64,000 bases of DNA from Symbiodinium natans (Eukaryota > Sar > Dinophyceae > Suessiales > Symbiodiniaceae). Below are positions 1 through 12,060 of this stretch, one piece after another. Position 1 is the first letter of the stretch, and every line of letters starts with the position of its first letter. The notes beneath the pieces are model-generated. The model was not told where the DNA came from. It made no database searches and saw nothing but the letters and a program-made list of their open reading frames with translations. Both the position numbers and the translations under genes were made by a program. The stretch is from positions 97,001 through 161,000 of the forward strand of contig CAJNDS010002551.1 of the NCBI GenBank assembly GCA_905221605.1, written 5' to 3'.

Positions 1-3000
1 CCTGGGACTGAGCACTTCAGACGGAAAGAACTTGAGGCCACCCACGGCCATGCTCTTTTGACATACAACCAATGGACCGAAGACTCCGACCAGGCTACGG
101 GAACGGATGCACGCACACCCAGCACTAGGACCGCACAACGCAGCTCCTTGTAGACTACAAACAAAGGGACTGATGAAATTGCTGAGTTCCCAAGCGATGC
201 GCGTAGATCCGTCGACCTGGCATCTTATTGCATCATTTTCCTGCCCGACACAACTTGGAGGATCAGCATACACGACCATGCGCAAGGCGCAAAGCCACGT
301 CTGGTGGCCTTCAACAAGAAAACTCACGTCCGAGAACTCCTGTTTGTTGAGATACTCGCTCATGACCTGGCAATGCAAACCCGACTTGCCGTGCCACATC
401 TCCTGCCAAATTGCCACATCTTGCCATATGGCACTTGCCACGTGACAAACTTGAAACGCAATGCGCACGCGACCCGCAACAGGCGGTGCGCAGCATGCGA
501 TCCGCAGACGGTGTGCCTCCATGTCTGGATGCCAACCGGGCGACACTGGGCGCCCGGGCTCTCCGAACGGAGTCGGCGCACACCGGTGGCGCTGCGACGT
601 CGATGACAGGGGGGGCATCAGTGTCCAGGATGTACCACTTGCCCTTGCCATAGTACCTCTCCAGAATCTTCCAGAGGCGCGAAAGCGGCGCTGCGAGAGC
701 ATCTTGAGTCTTGAGGCTCACACATGTTGCGCCCAACTTGGATTACTTGGGGCACTGTGTTCCGCAGGCACCGCCGCTGATGAAAAGCCGCCGGTCCACG
801 ACCACGGCTACGTGCCCAGCTCTTCCTCGGCGAAATCAAAAGTCTACCCAGCTGAAACGGGAGGCCGTGGGCTGAACATGCTGAAACCTGAGGCCTGTGC
901 GTGCCGGACCTATGCCTCGAAAAGGCTGAGCATCCGATTTCAGGGATCTCTGCTGCCCTCCCCTCCGACCACTCCGCTCCGACCACCCCGCGCTTCTTTC
1001 TGAGCTGCATGCGCTCGACGCTTTCCGACGGCGACTGGAGACAGAGGAACCAGGCCTGGAAATGCGCTGATGTGGACGCCGTGAGCAGAGCTTGGGCGCT
1101 CGTCTCACACGCGAAACTGTTTGCTCTTCTGAAACTTCGTGGGTTTCAGCCTGCTCCTCTGGGTCGTACACGTGGACGTCCTGCACCCACTTGAGGTGAT
1201 TCAGAATATTTCAGTTCACCACCAAGCTTGACAGAGTTCGGTGGACGCTTGTGCCGGGGTGCTAGATTATGACTCGTTGCCGCTGAGACCCTGGCGTTGA
1301 AGCAGCGCGTGGTGTGGCCAGAGCCACCGAACAGGTACAAGCCTTTATAGGGGCTGATTCACATTGTCCATTATTGTGAGAACCCGTGAAGCCATGAGAT
1401 GCCTTGAGAATTCTGTTTTCAGTTTCTCAGTGGAAGAGTGAGAGAGTGGGCCCCGGGCAGTCACGGATGATGGAGAGCGTCATCCCGGCGCGGGCCTGTG
1501 CCGCAGCGGTGCCACTCAAACGTAAGCGCATGGACTCTGCGTCTAAGACACGGACGGAAAGAAAGTGAAAGAGAGAGGGAACATGCCTGGGGAGAATAGC
1601 CCGTGGGCTTCAGCATGGTCCACACGCCGTCCCGGTTGTCCTGGTGTGACGCAGGACGCAGCAGTTGCATGCTGTTATATCTTGTTACGTTCTCTTGCCG
1701 CTTGCCCCACTTGCAGTAAGCTGTTGCTGACCCCAAACGTCATGTCCTAAACACCCCTGTAACATCCTTCTATTACACCAAAACCATCCAAAGCCCAAAG
1801 CACCCGACTCCTACACAATGAATCCCAACAACGCAAACCTGCCTCCCAAAACCCAAGATCCAAAACACAATCCCTAAACCAAAGGCGGCCCACAAATATT
1901 GTCACCTCAACCATTCTTCCCCTATGAGGTCTAGAGAGCGTCAGCAGACGCCTGACAAAGACTCGCATCAGGGCCCAAATCTTCATGAGTGTACCATTTG
2001 CCCCCCCACCCCCCACCCCTCCCTTCCCTTCCCCCCCCCCCCCCCCCCCCCCGGTCGAAGCGCGTTTCGGGTCCGCCCGATCGTGGACGGGGGTGTGCGT
2101 TTCAGGTGCGCCGTGCATGGCCGCGGGGGTGCGTTTCAGGCTCTGCTGGAATGCGTTTCGTACAGGCCAAGGTGCGTTTCAGGTCCGGCACCACCATGAC
2201 ATGAAAGCCACAAGTCCGAAGCCCCTCAAGCCACCCGCTACAAGCCATGTCAGGCCGCGTTCAGGTTTACAGGGCTTATTGTATTTATAGGGTCCAGGAC
2301 TTATAGGGTTTAGGATTTAGGGGTTTACGCTTGAGTGTGCTGACGCTGTTCACGAACGAAGGTGATGCCCTACAACCCAAACCCGAACCCTAGACGCTAA
2401 ACCCAAAACCCCAAAGCCTGAAGGCCTCATCCCAACCCTAAACCCTAAACCCTAAACCGAAAAAACCGTAAACCCGAAACCCTAAACCCTAAACCCTAAA
2501 ACCCTAAACCCTACCTGGGAAACCCAAACCCTACAGAATTTTAGTAGTTTCAACTAAAACTGGTTTTACCCAGTGGATGGCGGAAAACCCCCGAAATGGC
2601 GGAAATAGCTGTTTCAGGGTGTGGTGGGCGAGAATTGGGATTGAAGTTTTTTGACAAAGGGTTCTTTGGAAGATGCCTTTTTTCAGTCCTGTGATTGCGT
2701 TTGTCATTTTCTGAGATAGCGATTTTCTATGTTTCGTGGGTGGTAGGTTGATGCTCCTGCGACGGCGCGCAGAGCATGTACGATGTCTCGATGAGCGCAC
2801 CAACGAAGATCGACCTACAAACCTACAAAACTTAAACCCTTAATGCTATGGACGCTAAACCCTAAGACGCTAAAACCAACACTGAACTGTGACCACGGTG
2901 CAGAGCATGTATGATGCCTCGTAGGCAAGCCAAATCCTTGTGTAGACGCTTTAACCCAAGCCCTAAACCCTAAAGAGAGCTCTTGCCATAGCTCCCTGAC

Positions 3001-6000
3001 TGTGCTTCGAAGATCGGCTACTCTCCAATCCCACCACCCTATAAAACCTTCAAAGCCGAGGCCCTTATCACTAGACCTTAAACTTAAGCCTTAAACCCTA
3101 CAACCCTAAACCCTGAATAGTAAACCCTAAACCCTAAGCTCGACACACTGAACTTGCGCGCGAAGGCTCCACCGGGGGGGAGGGGGCGGTAGGCGGGCAG
3201 GGAGCGGGGGCGGAGGGGAACAGAGAGGGCGGGGGGAGGGCGGAGGCGGAGGGCAATTTTTCAGAGCTCAAATAGCGTTTTTTGAAAACCATCGGGAAAA
3301 AGAGATGGCGGAAATAGGCGGCGAGATGGCGGAAATCGGCGGTCAAATGGCGGAAAACGCCGGAATGCGATTCTTTCGGGCCAGCCTGAAGTTTCAGTTT
3401 TTCGGTTTTGAAATGGCAGAAATCCCGGGAGAGGCCGCAAACTTCGAGACATCAGCTGCATGCTGTCTGCCAGCTTGCTCGAGGGTTTAGGCACTATGGT
3501 CCATTTGGCTGCAAGTATACGGGTTTGAGGAGCCTGTGTGGCGCGGATGAGGTTCCGGGTGTTAGAAGGGTTTATGTTTAAGGTCTACTGGGTTTGTGTT
3601 CATTGAGGTGTTGAGCCGTTGATCCAGGTTTGGTTTCGCTTCTACCGCGCTTCTGGAAGCTTATAACGGGACACACTCTGAAACGCTACAGCCCGTGCGA
3701 AAACTCGGTGCTTGGGAGCAGTGCAGTGCATGAACATCATGCCCCCAAAATGCAACTGCAGCCCACACAAGCCCTCAACCAATGGGATGCTCCGAGGCTT
3801 CGATGGGGTGTCATGAGTGAGGTTTCAGGTCAAGGTATTGCCAGAGTTCAGGCTGAGTTTCTGGCCCTGTAAAATTTTTGTAACCAAGTCCAGGATCAAG
3901 GCCACAGAACCGGGCCAAACCAACATGGCCAAATGCAAGTTTTTAAAATCTGAAATGCCGTTTTTTGTTCTTGACATTCCGTTTTTTCGCAAGAACCCAC
4001 CACACAACATTTCAGTTTTTGCCTGGCAACCCTGAAAGCCAAAAACTTCAACATTTCAATTTTCCCAGGAGATGGCGGAAATGTTGCAATTTCCTCCTCA
4101 TGGCGTTTTTTTTGAGACCCAGGGCTTGCTAGGTAAACCCTAAACCGTAAACCCTAAACCCTAAACCCGAAACCCTAAACCCTAAAACCCTAAAACCTAA
4201 ACCCTACACCCTAAACCGTAAACCCTAAACCGTAAACCCTAAACCCTAAACCCTAAACCCGATCGAAACCCTAAACCCGAAACCCTACACCCTAAAACCT
4301 AAACCCTCAACCCTAAACCCCAAGCACCGCGCCTGAAATGCACCATGTGTGCGTCTGAAATGCCCCGGCATGGTTCTGAATTGTCTCCCGTCGGGATCCC
4401 GAACACCGGGCCTGAAATTCGGACCTGAAATGAACCCAGGTGCGTCAGAAACGTACAACGCTCCCCCCCCCCCCCGCCCCCCCGCCGGCCCCTTTGGATC
4501 GTGACTCGCTTGTACCAACAGCCCCGCCCACTGGGCCCTGCAACCCTCAGAAGCTTCCAGACATGCTAGCACTTGGCATGGAGAAGCTCATTCTGGGCGT
4601 GGTGCCAGCACGTAGAGATCGTTCAGCCGCTTGGTACCATCCCACCCACCAAAGATGTAGAGCCTGGCGAAGGATTAGGGACTAGACTTCCAGCGAAAGT
4701 TTGGGAGCTTTACTTGGGTCCTGGAGAGGGTGCCTTTTGACAGCTACCTCCTTCCGTGTGTTGCAATTTGAAACAGCGCCTGTAGTCGTCCACCGCTGAG
4801 GCATGGTTCGCTCTTGGAGGCGGCTGCTCGCCCGAGGTCTTCACAGAAAACCTCTGCATTCGCTCAGACGAGGCTGCCGGGCGGCGGTAGCAACAAGTGC
4901 AATGCGATGCAATATCAAATCGAAATTCCAGCGCTTTTTGAGGCCGAGTCCAACTGTTGCTATCCAGGTCGAGGCCGTGCAGATCGTTCAGATATCTGGG
5001 CGTTTGTGCTTTGAAAGACGAGAGGTTAAGATGGAAGGAGAGAGGGCATAATCACTCTCCGATCGCTCTGCACACCAGATGCTGCCACTGATGAGAAATA
5101 TGCTGGGATCTGCCGAGCCGACGCGCGACCGTCACCGCCGCGGAAGACCAAGAGCTTCTGGCCAACGAGGTCCGCTGTGTGCATGTTGCATGGACCAGGC
5201 CTCCGTCTCCCCCGTTTTTACACCATCCAACGTTATGAATGCTTAGCTTATGACCGTGCAGCCAGTTTGCTCTAGAAATGCCTTTCAAGTTATCATCTTC
5301 TCCCTTTCTTTTTTTCGTTTTTCTTTGTTTCTTGCTTTCTTTCTCTCTTTTTTTTCTTTCGTGGGGCTAGGGAATTCGCCCACCCCTGTTACCAATAGTG
5401 TGGGTAGTTAGGGGCATTTGCACTCTGGTTCGGGAATGAAGGCCACAGGGCGGCATGTCGCATAGCCTGAGGGAACACCGAATGGGAAGCGGGGGCCTCA
5501 GATAACCCTAACCAAGACCCAAAAAGGGCAGGGGGGGCGTGTTGTTTCAACGCCGTTCGGCAGCCTGCCCCTTGGCAGCAGTGAATGCGTTTCGAAAGGG
5601 TGGCTCTTACTTTATTCGGGCCGTGAGTCCCTTCCCCCCCAACAATTCCGGGTGTTCCTCTCTCTCCTCTTCTTCTGCTCTCTCTTCTTTTTATTCTTCT
5701 TCTTCTTCTTATTCTTCTTCTTCTTCTGATTCTTCTTGTCTTCATCTTCTTCTTCTTTCCTTTTCCTTCCTCTCTTCTTCTTCCTTCTTTTTTTCCTCTT
5801 CTTCTCTCTTCTTCTTCCTCTCTCTCCTCTTCTTCTGCTCTCTCTTCTTTTTATTCTTCTTCTTCTTCTTATTCTTCTTCTTCTTCTTATTCTTCTTCTT
5901 CTTCATCTTCTTCTTCTTCTTCTTTCCTCTTCTTCTTCTTCTTCTTTCCTCTTCTTCTTCTTCTTCTTCTTCTTCTTTCCTCTTATTCTTCTTCTTCTTC

Positions 6001-8040
6001 TTCTTATTTCCTCTTCTTCTTCTTCTTCTTCTTCTTCTTCTTCTTTCCTCTTCTTCTTCTTCTTCTTTCCTCTTCTTCTTCTTCTTCTTTCCTCTTCTTC
6101 TTCTTCTTCTTCTTTCCTCTTCTTCTTCTTCTTCTTCTTCTTCTTCTTCTTCTTCTTTCCTCTTCTTCTTCTTCTTCTTCTTCTTCTTCTTCGCGTTTTT
6201 CCTCTTCGTTTTAGGGCTCCCGAAGGGACCCGGCCTCGACGGCCAAACGGTCGTCTCTCTTTCTCTCGTCCAATCTTTCCCATCGAGATTTCACTCAACT
6301 TCCCTGTGCCACTTGCATGCTGGTGCAGCGAAGACAACAAAGAACGTGTGCTGATGTCTGTACAAACGAGCGTGTGCTGCGCGACGCAGAGTGTGCAGCC
6401 CAGAGTGCGCAGCAAGCACGCGAGACCACGTGCGTTTGCTGACAACGCCTACACCTTCAAACCCAGATGTTTTGCACGTAAGTTGCAAAAGAGTCTAAGA
6501 TTTGGAACTAAACTAATCTGAACAAAAAAGATACATTTTTCTTATTCAAGAAAACCCCAAGACACTCAAATAGAACAAACGAACGTTTCTCCCTTTCTAG
6601 CACCATAACTTGGCCTTTTTTGGTACTTTTATAACCATAAACTGACCATGAAAAGGCTGTGACTTCTGAGCTCAGCTGGGCCCCCGCGCGGCTCTCCCGT
6701 GAAACGGGGCGGCACCCACTTCAAGGGCTCCAGGTTCAGCAGGTGCATGTCACCTGGCAATCCCAAGGCATTCGACAGATTCCTCGTGTACGATCTCGGG
6801 TTATCCAGAATCTGAGAATCCAAAAGTCGAATCTCGCAGAGTTTTTTGGACAAACTGAAAGGAGACGTGTGACATAATGGGTTGTTCTGCCATGACATCT
6901 CATCCTTCCCTCTGCACTTAGACAAAAGGTGAAGCCCTGGGCTTACTCGCCACAAGATGCCACAAGGGCCAACCGCTTCGGCCAGAGCAACCGCGAGTGC
7001 TTGGGGCAAACCTCTTCAACATCCTCCGGTTCTCAGTCCTACTGTCTCCCGGCATACGAGACAAGGCCCGAGACTTGAGCAATTGAGTTTCTCAAGTCAT
7101 TGCTTCGCATTTTGGGCCATGTCCCTTAGCCCTTGCCAACAGGGCGCTCGGCGAGGCCACTGGACAAACATCAAAGTTGCACGAACTGCCATGGCGGGCC
7201 GCACAAGTCTGCTCGCTCTGAGAACACTATGACCACTCGATCGCCCAGAGAAGCCCGGCAAGATTCCGGCAGAATTGACAAGTGACAAGAGACCGCAGCG
7301 GTTGGAGGTGGGCCGCACAATGCTGCACAGCCGCATCAACACAACAACTATCCAGAGTGCAGAGCTCCGAATTCACTGGCCCCTTTGCCTGCGGCAAGTG
7401 GCCCGTTGCCCAACCAGCCACCGAGGATTAGAATCTGCGACCCTCCTGCTAAAAGGGTCGCAGAATGGCCGTTCCTCGCAGTACGGTGTGCAAACCACGC
7501 AAGCCACCAGCGAAACTGCGAAGCTAGCCAGTGCAGCAGCAACATTTCTGCAACCAGCGTCCTTCCACTGGGCTTCTGTCCGCCAACCGAGGGTTGCCGC
7601 CACCTAATTTCGGAATGATTCACAGAACTCACAGAGTGGCTCAGCTCACAGAGTCAGATACCCAGAGACCCGGCTCAATGTTACACCCCCCCCCCCCCCC
7701 CCGAAAATGGGACCCAGTTTCCCGAACAGATACAAATATCAGCTACGACATCTCCCCGCCCCCGCCACAGCCGGCAGCAAAGAGGGCCCCAGGCTCCATC
7801 GACTGCAAGTCGAAGACGTACAACCTGTCACACATCGTGAACAGACACGAAAAACCATAAATGCTTGCTGCTTGGGCCCAGGAGCTCATTGTGGTTCTTC
7901 TGGCCGTCATAGCCTCCGAAAACGTAGACCTGATGGAGAAGCGGCAGGCAACGGCAGGAAGGCGTACCTTCTTTTGCGTCTTGCGCCTCACTTCCCACAG
8001 GTGTGGCAGTGTGGTTCCTGCGATGGAGAGCCCAATTCCG
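1..8040 (-). CDS. Kelch-repeat / BTB domain protein, multi-exon, cut by left window edge
   Basis: Minus-strand exons in order encode: NHTATPVG (about 8035-8001), VYVFGGYDGQ (7945-7886), LYVFDLQSME (7835-7790), ARNGHSATLLAGG then ILILGGW (7495-7395), DMHLLNLEPLKWVPP (6760-6690), LLVFRGGDG (5165-5100), YLNDLHGLDLDSNSWTRPQ (5007-4941), LYIFGGWDGTKRLNDLYVL (4672-4597), LYLFGGSGH (1345-1311), VQDVHVYDPEEQ (1190-1146), RAGHVAVVVDRRLFISGG (832-762), KWYILDTDAPP (690-615) and finally MSEYLNKQEFSDVSFLVEG (363-304). The FGG turns and the NDLxxLD/xxW strands are Kelch blades; the last exon matches the start of a BTB domain (SDVSFLVEG). Kelch before BTB, as in LZTR1-type and many protist proteins, suggests a cullin-3 substrate adaptor; this role is inferred from the domains. 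The rest of BTB lies at or beyond base 1. Exon ends are approximate; the 5' end is not found. Several blades lack the canonical GG or W, so decay of some exons is possible. Confidence 0.72.
1900..4330. repeat. Intron-like stretch with poly-C runs and degenerate CCCTAAA tracts
   Basis: Between the Kelch exons at 1.3 and 4.6 kb. It holds a C run of about 28 at 2030-2052, degenerate plant-type telomere repeats (CCCTAAA and one-base variants such as CCGTAAA, CCCGAAA) at about 2422-2530 and 4134-4318, isolated copies near 2830-3130, and a repeated ATGGCGGAAAT-type motif at 2578-2605, 3304-3352 and 4071-4084. No convincing exon was seen. Confidence 0.8.
5640..6193 (+). repeat. TTC/TCT trinucleotide microsatellite (polypyrimidine)
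   Basis: About 550 bases of almost pure pyrimidine, mainly (TTC)n broken by TTCC and TTAT variants, with one larger duplication: the CTCTCTCCTCTTCTTCTGCT block at about 5658 recurs at about 5820. It lies in the gap between the Kelch exons at 5.1 and 6.7 kb on the minus strand, where it reads as GAA-rich purine. Long open frames of Ser/Leu/Phe or Glu/Arg across it are artefacts of the repeat. Confidence 0.95.
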
Positions 8041-8099
8041 ACAACAGCCACCGAGTCTAAGCAGGAGACACAAATCAAAGGAATTGAAGAAGCATGACT

Positions 8100-9470
8100 G
8101 GACTGACCGGGCGCCGGGCTTCGTCGATGGAATCTCCTCCGATTTTGACTGTGGTCACAAACCCAGTACGGAGACATCTGGGAATTTCGTGGGGGTTCCC
8201 CTACAGTAATGGTCGCCGCTCCACGATGTGGCGGAGGCGACGCAAAGAGGACAGCACCGGGAATTGCAAAAGTGCATTTAACTTTAACGAAAGACGAGAA
8301 CAACATAAACTCACATAAACTCCATGGCAGCCTTCAGAACTTCAAGTGCGGAAAAGCGGCCAAAAGCTCCAGGGGAACTGATGAGTGCACCGACCAGGAG
8401 GTGTGGTGGCATGAGAAGACCTGGCAAACAAACAGAACATCTGCCATAAAATCTGCCATGCCAAGATGCTAAGGCGAAGGTTTCCTTGGCACAGCTACTG
8501 CCAGCATCTGCCCCAGAATCAGCGCTGCCATCTTGCAAGTTCACCGACATCCTTAGCTGAGATCTCACACCATCTCAATGCATCATCTTCTGAAAGCGTG
8601 TCTAAGAGGTCTAAGAAGTTCGTTAACATTGGGGCCCCGGCCGAGGTCGAGCATCCGGATCCAGTTCGGCCAGAACTCGCCCACAAACAGTTTAAGGAAG
8701 TTCTTTAGGGGGCGCCGGCTCTTGGGAATCTACGTGGGGATCTCTGCGAATGCGGCGGTGTTTCAAGTTCGCGGCCTGCGTCCTTGACAGCTACTGCGTT
8801 GCATTGGGCTCAAGCATGCTGATGACTCGTGGTAGGGAGCTTTGCAAAGCTTCGCAAATGGGTGTATGGACTAATTAGACTCTTCCTCCTATAGACTACA
8901 ATATGATACCAGGTATGGAGCAGCTTTGCTGTACTACTGAAATCATCTCTGTTTGAAGCTCGGCGGCTACAGAGAGCGGCCATGGCACCAGGGCGAGATC
9001 CCAAACTCCCTTTACAAAGATTTGACAAATGCAGCAAACATTCAAGCAAAACATGCGCTGCGTAATCCGCCGAGGCCTCGGGCCGAAGGTGTACAGGCTG
9101 TGAGAACAGGCACCCCCCTCCAAATCCTCCCCCCAGACGCAAAACCCTTTTTCCGACCCCTTTTTTTGGTCCGGCGTGAGTACCCCCGTAGTCGAACTGT
9201 ATCCAGCCGCGGCCGACGTGCCCGGACCAGGGGGGATTTGGGCCCGGGTTTAGGGAGCGGATGCAAAAATCCTCACCCCCCCAGGGAGGCCACGAAGACG
9301 ACACGGTCAAGGGAGGGGGGTCGGAACATGTTGCTGGGGGCGCGGACGGACCATGCATGGATGTGCGGTTGACGGACGGGTTCGGGGGGGCAAGGAGGGG
9401 GGAGCGGATGGGGAGCGTGACTCATTCGGTTCAGTGTGTGATGTACTCGGTTGAAGGGGTGGTTACCTGC
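8100..9470. other. No gene recognised
   Basis: Unique-looking sequence upstream (minus sense) of the Kelch exons. Open frames are short and none shows a motif I recognise. It could hold the 5' exons of the Kelch-BTB gene. Confidence 0.5.
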
Positions 9471-9705
9471 CCTCCGCGCCCTCCGCGCCCTCCGCGCCTG
9501 CGCCCACCGCGCCCACCGCGCCCACCGCGCCCTCCGCGCCCTCCGCGCCCGCGCCCTAACCGAGCACTCCGCGCCCTGCGCGCCCTATCCTGCGCCCTTC
9601 CTTGAGCCACCCTCCGCGGCCCTCCGCCGCCCTCCTCGCTTGCGCGCCCTGGCATCGACTTTCGTGTCCACCCTGTCTCACCCCCCCCCCCCCCCCCACC
9701 CCCTG
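9470..9705 (+). repeat. Nonamer CCCTCCGCG / CCCACCGCG array and poly-C run
   Basis: Tandem 9-base units with a CCT/CCA alternation at about 9472-9560, followed by more GC-rich degenerate units and a run of about 18 C at 9680-9698. It reads as Pro/Arg/Ala in any frame, so predicted ORFs here are not credible. Confidence 0.9.
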
Positions 9706-10443
9706 AGATGTAACCTGGGCGTGCAGACCCTCGCCTAATGCGTACAGGCCTACAGGCAACACAGGAGTCTCTTGTCTACAGGCACACAGCTGTAGTCAGA
9801 CTGCTAGGCTAGAACCTTGAGCAGCAAGCATGGAAACATGCATTGTGACAAGTGAGACTGTCAAGCACCTGGATGTGTAACATCAGTGTTTCAACCAGGC
9901 ACAAATTTACAAAACACTTGAAACTGCATGGCCGTGATATCGGCTTTCAGCTTGCCTTATGCTCAAGAGAATTAGAACTGCGGAGTCATATGAGCTACAC
10001 TGCGGCTTGGTGAAAAACAAAGCTGTACAATACTTCTGCCTGGAGACAGTATATGAAAGCAGAAACGTCACACGCAACAGAAACTACCAGATCTTCAGCT
10101 CAGATTCAAAAATCGGAAAAGAATGCTTTTGCCCACTACATCAGAAATCAGTTACCTCTCCAGAAGGAAAGCTTGCTGTGAAATCTGTTTTTGGTGAAGT
10201 TTCACTCCACCTGTGATGTCTCTAGCGTGACATCTGATCGATCAGTGAACCTTGGCTGCTTGGTTCCTGTCGATGAGTATTTGCTCAAAAAGAGAAACAC
10301 TCCTTGCTACTTCAGGCACATAAGGCATTAGAAGTATCTCTTCTGAAGAAGAGTCTCTTCAAAGGAAAAGCACAACACATAAATGTATGTACTGAAGGAT
10401 TACTTCTCAAAAGAGAAGCCTTCCTGTGTGGTGACATTGCCAC

Positions 10444-10503
10444 TCACTTCTTCCCTTTGCCTTTGGTCTTGCCCTTGCCGTAGCCAACGTAGTGACCTTT
10501 CTG
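10444..10503 (-). CDS. Candidate terminal exon with basic C-terminus
   Basis: On the minus strand a pyrimidine-rich CCCTTTCAG acceptor is followed by an open stretch encoding KGHYVGYGKGKTKGKGKK and a TGA stop. An ATG two codons before the acceptor would also make it a 22-residue micro-ORF. The Gly/Lys tail resembles an RNA- or nucleotide-binding C-terminus. It may be the last exon of the kinase gene lying upstream on the same strand; that link is inference from strand and position only. Confidence 0.35.
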   Translation of the reverse strand, partial: QKGHYVGYGKGKTKGKGKK

Positions 10504-10629
10504 AAAGGGCATGGTATGAAGGATGTGTGGCTACAGGAAAGAATCGACACAGCTCCCTACGAAGAAACATGGAAGCAACTCACGGAAAGACAAGTTTAAA
10601 TAGTTGGAGCAGGTAGACAAGGCGGGCTT

Positions 10630-10825
10630 CAATTCGTGAGTATTGCGCGGGTGCGCAGGTGAGTGGGGGGGGGGTGCGTGGGGAGGGGGGTGCGTGGGGG
10701 TGCATGGTGGGTGGGAGTGCGTGGGGGGCGGGTGCGTGGGTGGGTGGGCAGGCGGGCGGGCGGGCGGGTGCGTGGGCGGGTGTGCGGGTGTGTGGGTGTG
10801 TGGGTGTTGGGTGTGTGGAGTGAGG
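10630..10825 (+). repeat. G-rich GTGGG/GCGTGGG low-complexity tract
   Basis: Degenerate repeats of GGTGCGTGGG and GGGCGGGC over about 190 bases, with many runs of three or more G on the plus strand, so a G-quadruplex is plausible. No gene inside. Confidence 0.9.
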
Positions 10826-11189
10826 GCGCATATGTGCAAAACCTGTTTGCAAAGGTTCTCTCTTTTCATGTGCAGGTGACAGGGTATACGTCAGCCGATA
10901 CCTTGCAACACAACATGCTTTTCCTTGACTTGCGGGCGCCTGTAAAGTCCCAGCGGTGGATGCTGGAAAGCACCTATAAATGCCAGACGCTTCCAAAAAC
11001 AGCTGGGGCAGTCAGATCCGATTTCTAAACTGAGGCCCTGGACAGTGCGGGCCGCAGCCCTGGACAATGCATCCACGATGAAGCACTGGCAGACCTGCCA
11101 GCGCTGAAACTCGAAGACAAAAAAAGCAGGACCTTCAAATAATTTTGAATCACGCCAGTGCGGCGACCGGTCGCGCTGGAAGGAACTCT

Positions 11190-12060
11190 GGGAGTGTTGG
11201 GGGCAGCCGTCTATCAACCACCTGCGTGGAAGACCCTGCTGTTGCATGTCTTGTTCATTACGACAACACGCGCATAAAGCCTTGGCGATGAGCTGCTCCG
11301 GGTTTCGGCACTCGGCATGCGGCCGTGGTCCCCCGAGTGCTTCATTGAGCACGCAACCTCAATGTGTATACGACCAACAATGAAATGGCTGGACAGCAAT
11401 GTGACGCAGTCAAGGCAGTTGCCCAGCGACCACACATCCGCCTCGATGTCGCGAAAGCAGTCGCGCAAAGCTTTCCCAGCAGCACTGCTGCCCCGAAATC
11501 TACAAAGTGCGGCCTTCTCTGTCACCTTACTTTCTGGCCTTGGAATAGCGCTCTGAGACGCTGGACAGCAAGTCTAGAGAGGTTATAGGCCACCCACGCC
11601 AGATACGGTAGGGTGCCTCCGCATGGCTCGATGCAGTCGTCGACCATGAACCTCAGCAAATCGGCGTGCGAAGCGGGACGGAGAAGTCATTATCCAAACT
11701 GGCTGAAGCAGTCTGAGGTTCTGGCTGAAACGTCCCAAAATCGCACAGTTTGGCATTGTACATGGTCCAGAACGACGTTTGCCCTGAGCATTCGTATCAG
11801 TGCACGGGCTGCTCGGCAGTAGCACAACGTCGACAAACCAGCGGTGTGGTCAAGAAAAAACCGAGAACCTTACTCCAATTTCTTCGACTCCTTTTTGGAA
11901 CAAAGAGCCCTAAGACAAACTTCCAACATGAATCTGATTGGTAGACCTTTCTGAAAAACAAAATGCCCATGCGCCCGACTGCTGACACATCTCCTAATGA
12001 CGTAGATGTTGCAACCTCTGGCTGAGCCCGGTTTTAACCGCCACCAGAGCAGGATACATT
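11190..12060 (-). CDS. Protein kinase domain, multi-exon fragment
   Basis: Minus-strand pieces fall in kinase order: possible catalytic-loop debris LKPG followed by NIYVI (about 12030-12000), AKLCDFGTFQPEP (11763-11715; the DFG metal-binding motif, subdomain VII), GGTLPYLA (11627-11600; start of the activation-segment APE region), then DIEADVWSLGNCLD (11462-11415; subdomain IX, where the Asp stabilises the catalytic loop), and a weak NPEQLIAKAL (about 11300; subdomain XI-like). Ser/Thr kinase activity is inferred from these motifs. The glycine loop, VAIK lysine and a clear HRD were not found, so the N-lobe must lie above 12.1 kb or the copy is decayed. Exon edges are approximate. Confidence 0.5.

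Noticed and set aside
2530-2803. 90-codon minus-strand ORF near CCCTAAA tract
   Set aside because: No motif and situated between degenerate telomere-like repeats in a Kelch-gene gap.
5539-6521. 260-270-codon Ser/Leu/Phe ORFs and a Glu/Arg ORF on the other strand
   Set aside because: Produced by the TTC triplet tract; no flanking coding similarity.
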